Source: Ectocarpus siliculosus (lineage: Eukaryota; Sar; Phaeophyceae; Ectocarpales; Ectocarpaceae). From it: DNA of 64,000 nt. The notes beneath the pieces are model-generated. The model was not told the DNA's origin and did no database searches. It worked only from the letters and a program-made list of their open reading frames with translations. Within the stretch, counting starts at the first letter, position 1, and each line of letters opens with the position of its first letter. A program made the position numbers and the translations under genes. Positions 23,901 through 34,800 of the stretch are shown here, piece after piece. Location: contig FN648340.1 in NCBI GenBank assembly GCA_000310025.1, forward strand, positions 271,280 through 335,279. Direction: 5' to 3'.

Positions 23901-26064
23901 TTCGTCGCGGCTTTCCTCTTCGGAGGGCGTGCCGTGCTTGTCCCCGTTGTTTCCGGCAGGATTACCAAAGGGGAAGCGCCTTCCAAGTGCGTGGGGGGTT
24001 GGCGAGCGTGGGTGCCACGGTGAGAGGGGGGGGGGGAGAGCGCGGCGTGCGTAGGCGGTGGCATGCTCAGGCCCTTCGGCGGCACGTCTTGGTGACGTTT
24101 GGTGCACGTCTTTGTGACGTCTCGTTGGAGCACGTCTTGAGACGGTTCACGCCCGTTTGTACCGATGGGGATCCTCTTGTATGGGGTAAAGCGTGCGTGA
24201 GGGAGGTTGGGTGATCTCAAGGGATAAGTATTAATTATGCCACCTACGTGACGCTGTCAATTACGATGTGTAGTGTTGGCCATTAGGTGGCCTAGGCTGC
24301 CTCAGGTCATCTTGAGAAGAGAATATCGAAATTGCGTAGTGAGTTTGACATATGGCCTTGTTATTTGCCGTTGATCTTCGAGATAGAATTCTACAGCAAT
24401 AACAATGTAGTTTTCTATCTACCTCGAAGGTGAAAGGCAAAATACCGCAGGTTACACTCACTACCCAAATCCGTTGTTCGCTTCTTACGTTGAATTAAGG
24501 CTGGCTAGGCCACCTAATGACCACATTTCCCTTGCTGTTGAACAGGAACGAGCCCGGCTGGTGTGATGTGCTAAGCATGCAGATACACAGGAAGGTGTGC
24601 ATACGGCGCCACAGTAGCTGGGACGAAAAATCATACGCACACACGGTATTCGTCGTTGGCCACTGCCACCCGTGGGGCGGGGTGCCTGAAGCGGGTCTTG
24701 TTTTTTCGGACGGGTGCGACTCGTGCCCCCACTGGTCTCGATGATTCCCCTCCACCAACTCGGATGTGTGCCCCCGCCTGCGCGCGCGCCCTTGTGCCAT
24801 GGTGCCTCCTCGTTGCATCAGGGCGCTAGCATGGAAAAGGAAGCGGCGAGGGAGTTCGGCAAGCAGCTACAACCCTCGAGGGTTGCTGTGGAGCCTTGTC
24901 CATCTTGCCGTCGGATACTCGTCGCTCTTGTGCGCTGTCGCGGTTGGCGTAGTCCAGGTCCCTGCTGCCTCTACCGTAAAGTGAGTGTAGAGCGTGGAGC
25001 GGGGCTACCGTTCGCCCGAAATTGTTTTGCAAGGATATACGTACCTCTGTGTCCACGGCCGTTTTCTTGTTTTGCGGTGGACGGGCCTCTCACGCTCGGT
25101 GTGCGTTGCTGCATACATCTCCTTTTGCCTCTGGCTTCTGATGCAAGCACCACACGGGCTTGTCCGCGCTCCCGTTTTTCCCTCAACGTTTGTGCAAGCA
25201 CAACATATCTCTGCCAGTCGCTGGGGTTGGTAGACCACACGCTTTCTGCATTCCCTGCATCTATCTCCTTTTCGCCTCTGGTCAGTCTTACCCAAGCACC
25301 AAATGAGAGTAAAAAACAAGCAGACGATAAAAAAGAGGACCGACCGACTTGCCACGCCGAATGTGAGACTTTAACATAACTGTTCCGCGGGAGCTGTGCA
25401 GCAGGTATGGGCAACCTTACCCCGAGACCCTTTCTTCTTGTGTTCTCATGCCGTTCTTCTTGTTATTTTTGTTCTTTTTCGGCAATGACAACGGCAACGA
25501 CAACATCATTATCCAAACGCGAGCAGGATGAGCTGGATCGTGTTCATCACGTGGACCGGCACCCTGTTCGGGACGCTGTGGTCTGCCTACCTCTGGTTCA
25601 TCTCCCGCCAGCCGCAGCTGTCCCCCCGCGCCTTCATGATCGGCAACGGCCCCCTCGACCTCGCCAGCATCAACACCAACCTCTGCCCCGTGCCCGGCGG
25701 GGGCGGCGGCGGCAGCAGCACGGACCCCTTCAAACCCAAACTCACTGGCGGGGGCTCCGCGGCAGGGAGCGTTCTCAAGGTAGGGGGTGTGGTCACGCCG
25801 TCCCCCTGGCGGGAGAGCGTGACAAGCCTGACGTTGTTGGTGGCGGTGTTGGCGTTCCTGCCGGCGTGGAAGCCGATGTCGGGGGCGGCGAGCCTGCCCA
25901 CCTTGCTGGTGCCGGCAGCTGTTGCCCTTGTGGCGATGTTCGTGGGGTTGACGGTGCAGATGGTCCGGCTCCCCGTGCTGTGGTGCGATCGGCTCAAGTT
26001 CTTGGCGCTCATGGAGAAGGAAGGGCTGCGGCCGTGCGGTAGCTGTGGTAGGGTGGACTACTAA
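17962..26064 (+). CDS. GT8 family protein, IPUT1/PGSIP6-like, with C-terminal membrane domain; active-site motifs degenerate
   Basis: Eight exons: 17962-18438, 20170-20290, 21789-21892, 22560-22631, 23009-23280, 24546-24594, about 24844-24980 and 25527-26064 (about 589 residues). The order matches plant inositol-phosphorylceramide glucuronosyltransferase (IPUT1/PGSIP6): signal peptide (MRARSLLLCAGAPLCGLAQG); AYAALLMDDHDRGIRTLGQS; DYKRVVLLSDNMLVVENIDD plus LF; CEGICA; LIVLEPDLDIY; GFLNTYL; RLPTRYNGDL; GLRPW; then about four hydrophobic C-terminal segments in exons 7-8. That enzyme works in the Golgi on sphingolipids. Here the DxD metal site is Ser-Asp-Asn (179-181), the Asn-x-Gly site is Ser-Thr-Ser (208-210), the HxxG...KPW histidine is Arg320 and the DQG aspartate is missing. 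It may be a pseudoenzyme. Exon 7's acceptor and the exon 3/4 junction are the least certain; other phases agree. Confidence 0.85.
20451..20560. repeat. Dispersed ~110-bp repeat, copy 1 (GT8 intron 2)
   Basis: Begins near CCGAATGACGAAA and ends near TTCTCCGACGGATGAAG. Two further copies lie in the same orientation within the same intron (20756-20870 and 21349-21465). Confidence 0.75.
20756..20870. repeat. Dispersed ~110-bp repeat, copy 2
   Basis: Shares GGATGACGAAAC, GCCGATG and GTGAGGCTTATGATTTCTGT followed by TCTCCGACGGATGAGG with copies 1 and 3. Confidence 0.75.
21349..21465. repeat. Dispersed ~110-bp repeat, copy 3
   Basis: Shares CCGAATGACGAAAT, GCCGATGCC and GTGAGGCATACGATTTCTGT followed by TCTCCGACGGATTGACG with the other two copies. 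All three are direct repeats. Confidence 0.75.
22818..23002. other. Assembly gap flanked by homopolymers (GT8 intron 4)
   Basis: Poly-C (22818-22844) runs into exactly 100 N (22845-22944), followed by poly-T and another poly-C ending at 23002. The round gap size suggests a placeholder. It lies inside an intron; the next exon starts 7 bases after the second C tract, so the true polypyrimidine tract and intron length are uncertain. Confidence 0.95.
24275..24526. mobile_element. MITE-like foldback element next to the GT8 exon 6 acceptor
   Basis: Terminal inverted repeats of about 20 bp (left TGGCCATTAGGTGGCCTAG at 24277-24295; right CTAGGCCACCTAATGACCAC at 24505-24524) bound a 250-bp stretch. 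The interior is itself nearly palindromic: the arms meet in GATAGAATTCTAC ... GTAGTTTTCTATC near 24380-24420, with GTAGTGAG / CTCACTAC further out. There is no coding capacity. The right end lies about 20 bp before the acceptor at 24545. Confidence 0.75.
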
Positions 26065-28600
26065 CAATCGGTGTCTCTTTTTTCTGCTGTGAAGCGCCAG
26101 GAGGCGGGTGTTTGAAAACATTCTAATTCTTACCTGCTGCCGGGGTTTTGTGGGCCTTTGGTGCTTGGGCGGTCGAAAGCAGGATGCTAAGCTTGGTAGT
26201 GTCGAGGGTAGGTAGCTGTCTGTCGTACGTGTTGATACCTACCACTGTTTTTGTACAAAATATGTGTGCTCAATTTCCGCGGCGTCTAGTCGCCGTTGTT
26301 CTGTTCTGGTGCTGTAAGCCGACTCCTGTGGGCTATCTGGTGTGTGCTGGTGTAGATGACTTCAATCGGAGGCTTATTTTTTTCTGTATTTTCATGGGTG
26401 GTCGTTTGAAACTGTTTGTGGCTGGGGCAAAGCATTAGAGGCACAAAACGTGTTGGTGTTGTTGTGCGCAGAGAGAGAGAACTTGCCAGTGTTTTTTTTT
26501 TTTTTTGTTGGCTCTACCCCCGTCAAAATACTCTCGCCTCTTTCAGGAGTATGTAGTGGGTTGTGCTGTACAGGGCGCGAGAAATCTCGATCCTGTGGCA
26601 CCGTGTTTGCCGTTATCCTTTCAGCAGCAGCAGCAGCTTTCCGAGAAGGGCTAAAGATCAGCGTGTACGCCGAGAAGGAAGCAACAACAGCAGTAGTAAT
26701 GGGTATCCAGTTGCTGGGCGAACGGTTCCACTTACCGTGTTGAAGCATTTTGACTGTGGATTTACAGAGTTCTGTGCAAGCGTAGGTGCGAGTTTGCGAT
26801 GTATGGGGAAGGGCAAGTCTATCTGTGTCGTCAGTGTTCTGTGCGAGATGCAAGATCATTTCTTTCCTCGTTCTTGTCCATCGCTTGTGGTCTTTTCCTT
26901 CTTTTGTTAGCTTTCGAGCAAGCAAAGTCGTTCTTTCTGGTCGTTTCTTCATGTGTGTTGGCTATTGTTGTAGGGGCGGTAGGTCTCTGAACGAAAGAAC
27001 CCGAAATCGTTGTGGATAGGATAGCCGCAGCAACAGGCTGATTTCGTTGACGCTCGTTGGGCAGCAGCCCTTGCCGTGAGTTGCCAGGCTCAGCCCGCAA
27101 TTCACGGCGTTACGGCGTTACGACTCTGTGCTGGCCGCTCGAGAAGTAGTTTGGATTTTGTCGCAGGTCCCAGTTGGCACGCACGAACGGTTGGAAGGGT
27201 GTGTAACCGCCGCTTGTTTCGCTCCCGTGGCTGTGAGAGTGCATTGGTTTCATGGGTTTTTCTGTGGGGCAGGACAGGCCTAGGGCTGGTTTGCTCGGGT
27301 GCTGGTGGAGGTGAGAGGGCATCGCGTGGGGCAACCCAAGCCAAAATATGATGCACACCTGGCGTGTGGGCGTGTCACGAGCATCAGCGTAGAGTCGAGT
27401 GGGCGTCGAGTCGAAGCCCAGTCAAGCTTTCGTGTCCATTGTTCGGCGACAGAGGGACAGGTTGACGGGTGTGTTGCGTGTCTCCCTGTGTAGAACAAGT
27501 CCGTGGTACGTTTTGTTGTGTTCACGCGGCATGGCGTCTTCGTGTGCTACTGGCAATGCATATACTTGTGGGATGAAAGAGGAGTGGCTTAGCACAGATA
27601 GACAGGCATTGCGTGGGCAAACTGCTAGATACCGCTGTAGTCCAGGTCTTACTACGCCTACGTGAAGAGTTGTTGCCGCAAGAAAACACACTTGACAAGA
27701 CATATCTAGGGAAACGTATGCTCACATGTGTTCTCGAAGACAGAGAATTTCCATGGCATCCAGCTATTGATGAGACGATTCACCAGAGGTCGCCCTGCTG
27801 GATGGGATGGGTGCAGTCAGAACATCTAGCGCTTGTTTCGAGCCTTTTCACACCAGAGACTAGCTGATATGCTGTGGCGAGATGTTTGCGGGAGACACGT
27901 TGCTCTCAAACCTTAACCTTGTCAACAATCAGTTACTTTTTTTTTCGCACCGGCTTGAAGAAGGCCCGTCACGTCATGCGAACATCGAACCGAGCGGCCA
28001 TCGGACAGTGGCATGTGCCGCAAGTCGTGCGGGCTAATCACCTTGCCATCACCAGGCAACATGTCAACCCTCCCCCACAGTTGCACACCGTCTCAATCTC
28101 AATCTTAAGGTTCCCGGTTGCTGCTGCGTTACTAGGAACGGTGACTTGACAAATGCATATGAACTAGCCACACACCACCTAACCATGCTTTACGTAGCGT
28201 TGGGCTGGCAGCCAACGACAAGGAGTGGTCGCAGTAAGCAAACTACTGCACCATCCATATATGGTTGGTCTAGATGGTGATCGTGCGATGAGAAAAGCTT
28301 CGAAGCTCATGGCTGGTGGGGTGCCTCGGTCGTCACAGGCGAACTCGCAGAGCTATCGGGGATCAGATCAACCGCTCGGGGCCCTCACGCTAGCTATTTA
28401 TCGTCTATGCTGCTACCTATTGTCGTCATCGCAACTCCTCGCGTTGGTCCCTTCAACAGTGCTTCCCTGAATGCGTTCGAGCGTCGTTTGGTGCGCGCGG
28501 AGCGGGGCGAAACTGACCACCGCTACTTGTGCTATCGCCGCTTCCGCCCCGCCTTCTGTTCGCGACGGGACCCGCCCTTCTCCAAGTCGAAGCCCGCCGC
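26065..28600. other. Intergenic / 3'-flanking, no supported gene
   Basis: Only short frames with unconvincing composition occur between the GT8 stop and the fragment near 28.6 kb. There is a poly-T tract at about 26493-26506. The minus frame 26392-26952 is open but looks like low-complexity shadow and has no splice partner. Confidence 0.4.
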
Positions 28601-28614
28601 ACGATTTAACGCTG

Positions 28615-29000
28615 CCTGCTTCGAACAAACCGGGAACACCGAGCGGGAGGCAACGACAGCGCGCCCATCTTGTCGGTCAGGCGGAACACGGTGACGTTGT
28701 CGTCAGTACCTCAAAACAACTGTCAATGTATAGCCGCAGGAGCGAGCAGCAGCGAAGCGGGGCTACATGGCACCATAACGGCGAAAAGAGTCGTTGTCAG
28801 GCTGACTTGTTTACGTACGGTACCCCATACATTTTTGTTTCTGGTCTGCCACTCGTCTTGCTTCAAACATACCCTCCCGCTATGTGCGTCGTACACCAAC
28901 CAGTCAGTGTTCACAGCCTTATCGCTATATACGGCGGTCTCGTCATGGAGCCACAGGTGGCCGAAGCGGCGAAAGTAAAAATCTCGCTTAGGGACACACG
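28615..29000 (-). CDS. Unassigned coding-like fragments, minus strand
   Basis: Two stretches read like real protein. One, about 28990-28890, gives FGHLWLHDETAVYSDKAVNT then DWLVYDAHSGR and is followed directly by a GTATGT donor-like site. The other, about 28690-28620, gives DDNVTVFRLTDKMGALSLPP and ends at a stop. Their phases do not join with the acceptor I could find. The alternation of short beta-strand-like segments loosely resembles a beta-propeller, but that is a guess. They could be exons of an unrecognised gene or decayed remnants. Confidence 0.25.
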
Positions 29001-29065
29001 TGGTTTTTCGCTGAAAAAAGTGTCCCTAAGCTGGGGAAGGAAGTGTCCTTAAACTTCAGGGGACA
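28980..29065. repeat. GTGTCC inverted repeat segment
   Basis: GGGACACACG ... AAAAAAGTGTCCCTAAG ... GAAGTGTCCTTAA ... GGGGACAC form imperfect inverted repeats. A near copy of AAAAAAGTGTCC followed by TTAT and CCGGGGAAG recurs at about 29763-29788, and a GTGTCCCC/GGGACAC pair occurs at 16978-17000. Confidence 0.55.
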
Positions 29066-29386
29066 CAACTCACCATCCCCGGGGCCAACAGAGGCCGTTT
29101 ATGCGCCAAAAGACGCGCATTGGGCTCCAGTATTCGTTGCACGAAAGAGGGCAATTTTGACTGAACAACACTACAACCAAGATGTTATGTGAACGCTTGA
29201 ACCTTCGCGCTCACTTTGCACAACTCTGGTCGACCGCACACTGCAACCACTCCTGTGCGCCAATCTCATGTGTTGCCACGCATTCAAGACATACATTGGC
29301 CACCCCAAACACGGCCTTGGTTCAAAAACTCCACACACTACGACCTCCACATGTCGCGCAGAGTTGCCTGCAGCTCCCCCCCATCC

Positions 29387-31447
29387 TTAGCTCGCCGCTT
29401 GACTAGAGTTTCGTGAGTGAACGAATGCACAACTTTTCCGAAAGTTGGTACTGGCTTTGGCGGGGTACGCCCCACCCTTTCCGTTCGCGTACAAGTAGGA
29501 GCGAACCTTCTCTAGGCTACTGCGTACTTCGGCCTCTGTCACCAAAGATGTGATGCACGACGGTCGTGCCAGGTGCAGACGATGCACCGCTGGGTGGAAG
29601 GAGTCTTTCCATACCCGCAGACAACACGTGCAGCAGCAGACCTCTCTACGGCAAGTCTGCGGTCTGCAGGGGCGCTGCGAACTGCTGTTTGAAGGGGGTT
29701 CCGCGGAATGTATTTGACACCCCCCCTTTACAATATATTCTGCGCGGCACCATGTTTCCAAAACAAAAAAGTGTCCTTATCCGGGGAAGTTCCTTATTCT
29801 TGGTGCTTAAATTCGACTTTAATCGCATGGGGGGCGGGGGCGGAGGCGATCACACGTCCGCGGTGAAGGTACTACTCGGGACATGTGGTGTGGTTAGGTT
29901 CCTTCCTACCTCCGGCGGTCCTCTCACCTTTACGTCGTCTAGGTTCATTTTGGTTGTGCTGATGAACACCTCCTGTCCTAAAGTTCCTTTTCGAGCAAGC
30001 GCCTTGAAGCCGTTCGTTGTATCTCGTACCGTCATCTTGAAAAGTTCCGACCTCCCTGGCGGAACCCGGCAACAAAGGGGGCCGGGGCGTGATAGGGGGA
30101 GAGGAGCTAAGAGCGACATTCGTATCGCAATGACAACGCAGACGTCTCACGAGCGTTTTCATGGTGGACACAAAGTAAAGTGTGCCACTTGGGCACAAAG
30201 CGTGCGTGATGGATACATTTGACCCGAAGCATTTCCTTCTCACACCACCCTTCCCCGCATGGTTTCAGACGGGCTCTGCTTCTTTGAGGCCAGCCCTCCT
30301 TCGAGAAACATGACACGCTCAATTTCAAGCCATACGGCGCGGACAGGGGCTCTCGCTGTGTGAACCCGTATCGGAGCTCTTGAGCTAGGGAGACAAGGCC
30401 GCATTGAGGCATCAACAGCCCGATCCATGTACACAGGTATGTGTAGACAACCAGCAGTAGCAAAAATATGGATCGAACCTTATCGTTCTTAATCAAAACG
30501 CTTACGACCTTAAGTTCTCAAGATAGATATAGATGGCCCCGACGCAGAACGCTCACCCTTGACGACGTAAATCCTTCCTGGAATGACGGACGAAACGCTG
30601 TTCACGGCATCCGGGTCCGTGATGAATCGGTCGAGAAGAGGTATCAGCCCGTCCATGTAACTGGGAGCCACGTGAAAGCAATCGCGTATAGTTGAGGGTG
30701 CGAGGGTGAGCTAGAGGCAAACACAGCAGTGTGGCGCAAGGTACGCAGATAGACGGCACGCACACTTGTTGTGAACATGTGATCACTTCACTAGCAGCCT
30801 CGTAAAAACCCCACCAACGTGCGAGACAAACTTGATTGAAGCACAAGTACAGCAATACTATCACATGGTCTACCATGGGTATGCCCTTGCAGCAGCACAT
30901 GCACTGGGTTCGGAGGGCCACAAGGCCACAGATGGTGATGGTGGTGTAGAATGGAAGAAACGTGATGAAAGCACGTTCGGGGCTGAACTCGGTATGTATA
31001 CTTTTAGAGCCATTTTGTATGTTGTACGATAGAATGACAACTAAAATACGTCAACATCAGATGCCGTGGAGTCATGGATACTGGAACTGCTGTAGGTAGC
31101 TGCAGGGCGGAGGGATCATCACACAGGCGGCGGAACCAGCTTGCTCTGTTCGTTCAAGATCGTTGGGAGTTGAGAGTTGGGACCAAATGCCGGATTGCCA
31201 TTGTGGCCTATCCCTTCATGGTCCGAACGTTCTCATGAAGAGCTTTTCGCCCGTAGATCCACCTGCTATGCGTTACGACCAGTCTCGCCGGAGTCGATCG
31301 TTCTGGTGCTGCCAGCTCGTCGGTCTTGACCTTGCAATCAGGCTGTCCTTTCAACCCTCTCGAGAACACACGGCCGCCGCCGTATTCTTGGCCCAGTAGA
31401 ACCGCCGCTGAGATGGGCACGTTCGATGTCCACAAAGTTCCCGACAT
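29387..31447 (-). CDS. DUF2103-like predicted metal-binding protein
   Basis: Five exons can be joined with consistent phases: 31447-31263, 30660-30557, 30384-30317, 30035-29928 and 29533-29387, about 203 residues. The motifs fit what I recall of DUF2103, a family best known from cyanobacteria and other prokaryotes: RLVVTHS|SYMDGLIPLLDRF (created across the exon 1/2 junction, AG|T), then SSVIPGRIYVV, APYGLKLS, and TNGFKALARKGTLGQEVFIS in exon 4. The His-Ser before the Gly-Leu-Ile-Pro helix is the suspected metal ligand region. Exon 4 ends at a strong donor (AAG|GTGAGA). The exon 3 donor and the last exon are weaker. Function unknown. The start ATG at 31447 is divergent from the R3H gene, 377 bp away; an upstream exon cannot be excluded. 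Confidence 0.6.
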
Positions 31448-31824
31448 CGATGGATTGCCCACCCGAAGAGCCTGCAGGCATCTTGCTTGCGCTAGTCGCA
31501 GTATCATGGATTTCGTTCGGCAAGTGCACCAGGAGACACGCACTGCGCAGAGACAAAGAGGGACGATCACACGAACCACCTAACACCTAACACCTAACAC
31601 CGAACCACCTGCGAAGCTGCGAAGCCAACCAGTGCGGCGCGATACTGGAAGCGGCGGAATTAAGATAAGGGCTGCTATCTGCGATGCCCCCGAATCGAGT
31701 GTGGAGTGTTGGAGTGTTGCGAGTGTCACGCGAGATGACACGCGCCCTGTTCCTGCCCTTTGAGCTCCCGTGCCCACACACCGACAGCACCTCCACGTGC
31801 TCAACAGGGCGGATAAACTCGGCC
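31448..31824. promoter_or_regulatory. Divergent promoter interval (DUF2103-like / R3HDM4-like)
   Basis: 377 bp between opposed start codons. It includes a tandem run of CACCTAA units at about 31577-31603. If the R3H gene uses the earlier in-frame ATG at 31684, the interval shrinks to 236 bp. Confidence 0.35.
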
Positions 31825-34800
31825 ATGTATGCGCCTGCTTTTGGAACGTCACCTCCCCGAGAGGAAGCTCCCGTCTTGATTGCACGTCACTACGAAACAA
31901 GAGATGATCGTCAGCGTTCTCCGTCTCATGGGGGAGCAGTTGAAAGTGTCCATCATCATCCTGATGGTCGTACAGGGCATGACGATGAGGATGACAGCCT
32001 AGCCGTGGTGTTCTCGGCGGACACCGGCGCCGGGAGGGCCCACACCCCGCAGCGGCTCAACCGCACGCACACCCCGCAAAGGTGATTCCTACGACACGTG
32101 CAATAGCGTGTTGCTTGGCCTCGGAATTTTTGATTCGTCCCGGGTGTTACCGGTAGTCTACTTTTTGGACTTTGGACCTGCTTTTGGACTGCGGATGATG
32201 CTGCTCTCAGCTGCTGCATTTGAAAGTTCAATACACATCATCTCTCCCCAGGGCTCGCGTTGCAGTGTGTGCACAAGCGGTCGTACGTCGCGTTCGCGCG
32301 TTGGAGACGGCCGTTGTTGTTCCACTCATCTGTGCCCGTAACCGATGCGGTCTTTTCCATCCTGCCTACCCAATTTCGTCGTGGTGTGTGTGTTCCCCCG
32401 CTTTCATGAACCACTTCAATTTCACTCCCGTGCTCCCTTGCCCCTGTGGAGTCAACAGCACACCCCCTCGGCCCTCTCTCCGACGGCGTCGATTCCATAA
32501 CCAAGGTTGCATACACTTAAACTTGGCTGGGACGCGCAGAGGATATCTGCGGAACGTGCAAACCCCTGTCTGTTTCCTTTTGAAGTGATGGCAAAAGCCT
32601 GCAGACGTGTTGCTCTTGTTCGTCGACGACGCTAAAGGCGTTTTGCCCACCGAAACAGCGGCCATTCTCATGGGAGAAAGCGTGCTGCAAATAACAAGAG
32701 TATGTAGACAACCGCCGATCCTTACAATTAACATGAATACGACGCATACGTCGGAGACGCCGTTCGTGACGAGTGTTGTTGGGAAACAGGTTGTAAAAGT
32801 GACCCACAAGACAGCGTAGGGCTGGCAGCGAGTGAACCTGAAAGGTTTTTGAAACTCCGCATGTCTTCATCCTATTTTTTGTACCAATCGACAGAGGACA
32901 GAATTCCGAGTGCAACTTCAAACACTGTTCAACATTTGAAATCAGTAAGGATGCAGGTTAACATGACAACAAGCAGAGCTATGCTGTATGCATAGATTGC
33001 AGTGGCAGAGTAGGCATCTTGGTGCCGGCGAACCGACGGCCAAGCAGCCAACTCCGAGATGACCCAAGGGATGACCCCAGGTAGCCTTTCGACTCTTGTC
33101 CAAACAATTAATACCGGACATTTTGTTCTTTGGAGGTGCTATCTACACTCCTGCCGACGCAGTCCCCTGAACTCATGACAGAGTAGAGAAGCCTACAGAA
33201 CGGTTAACGACAAGCCTTTTTGCATGCGTAATTCCCTCAACTCATGACGGAGCAGAAAGGATGTGGGAACGTTTCACGAGAAACCTGATTGTTCGGTGTA
33301 TCGACGTAGGGCCGCCGGCGACCCACTTGGTCGGTTGATGTCGTGCGATGCTACCATGCGCTGACGCGACCGATTTTTTTGTTTGCGGCACTGTGCAACA
33401 GGCTTCGGCCGTCCAGCATCCTGCACACTGCCGCGGCCCCCGTGCAGCAGTCATCGGCGACAAGGAGGGAGGGAGAATCAAGGCGGCAGCCCGCGGGCCG
33501 ACGGAAGCAAAGGCGCTGGGAAAACGGTGAGAGAGAGAGGTGTCACATTTTTCCATGTGCCATGCATGTTTCATAACGTGCCGTACGCTGTGTGCCACGA
33601 CTAAGCCTCGGCGCATGCGGTCAGGAAGTCGTTGCGCGTATGTACCACTTTGGTTGTACCATACCCCGGCTGTCAGTGAGACAAGGCCAATGGGATCCCT
33701 CAGCGTTTGGTTGCCTCCGCAGCGGGCGCCAACGCGAGCATCGCACCAGTAGCTTTCAGAACGACAGGTTATGATTGCACAAGACCAGACGATACGAAAG
33801 TCTGCACCACGACGCATGACAACTGGTGTCCGGCTGTGGTGAAGAGCTCCGGTAGGGTTGCTTGCCACCGGCGATTCCTTCAAGATAACACCACCAGCAT
33901 TCTCAACCGCAGATAATCTTCTCGGGGTGGAGAAATTTCTGCGGGGGCGCCACGCCCACGAAGAGGGAGAGGCCGAGCATCTCACGGTGCGCAGTACTGG
34001 AAGACTGTTTTTTTTTCTCGGTACTTGCGATGAGGAGGTTGTTGAAGACGTACCGTGTTGAGGCTTCTTCGCAGAATATCCACGACCTCGCGAGTTGACC
34101 GCTTTCGCGTATTGCACGGAGCACACCGTCCTTACCCATCGAGTATCAAGGCCGGTGGTTCCACTCAAGTTCACTAGGGTGAAATTTGTCGGGCTTCCCC
34201 TGGAGGGAAGAGGATTGTTTTTGTGCAAGTACGCCCCCCGGGGGGTATACTGTATGCAGATACCCCCCCTTTGGTTCACCACTAACGCTAACCCTAACCC
34301 TAAACATAACCATAACCCTAGCCCACGAAAGAACAAACACACCCACACACGCGCTGTCTCGCTGGTTCGTGAGATTTTTCAGAGAACCGCGTTTTGTTTT
34401 TTTTCGCGGCGGAACCTCCCCTACCGTCATCATCCCCATCGACCGATCTTCCTGTTTGTCGAGCCCCTCTCCGGCGAGACGTTGACACAGCATTTCGGTG
34501 GAGACTCGTTGGTACCCGTGTGATTACTCACGACTGCGGCCGTACTATAATAGTGGTGCTCCACTAACGCACCTTACCGGCCAGATTTCCTCTGCCCGAC
34601 TCGCAGGTGAAGCATACGTGGCGCTCCAGCCTAGGGGACCTGGTGTCCGACCCAAGGGCAGCGGAGGTCCGAGAGAGCTTTCGGAACGGCATGCAGCCGA
34701 CGCCGCAGAAGGGGGGTAGTGCTCCCGGATCGGGAGCGAGGCATTTCACGGGGGGAAAGTGGGAAGGTGGGTTGTTTTCCTGTCATGGTTTTTTTTTTTT

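Noticed and set aside
25407-26042. 211-codon plus frame and 234-codon minus frame over the GT8 last exon
   Set aside because: Both are Pro/Arg/His-rich GC shadows. The third reading (ATG 25528) has clear membrane segments and joins exon 7 in phase.
33242-34348. 368-codon minus-strand open frame
   Set aside because: Starts at GTG, lies antisense to three phased R3HDM4 exons, and has mixed unnatural composition; a shadow frame.
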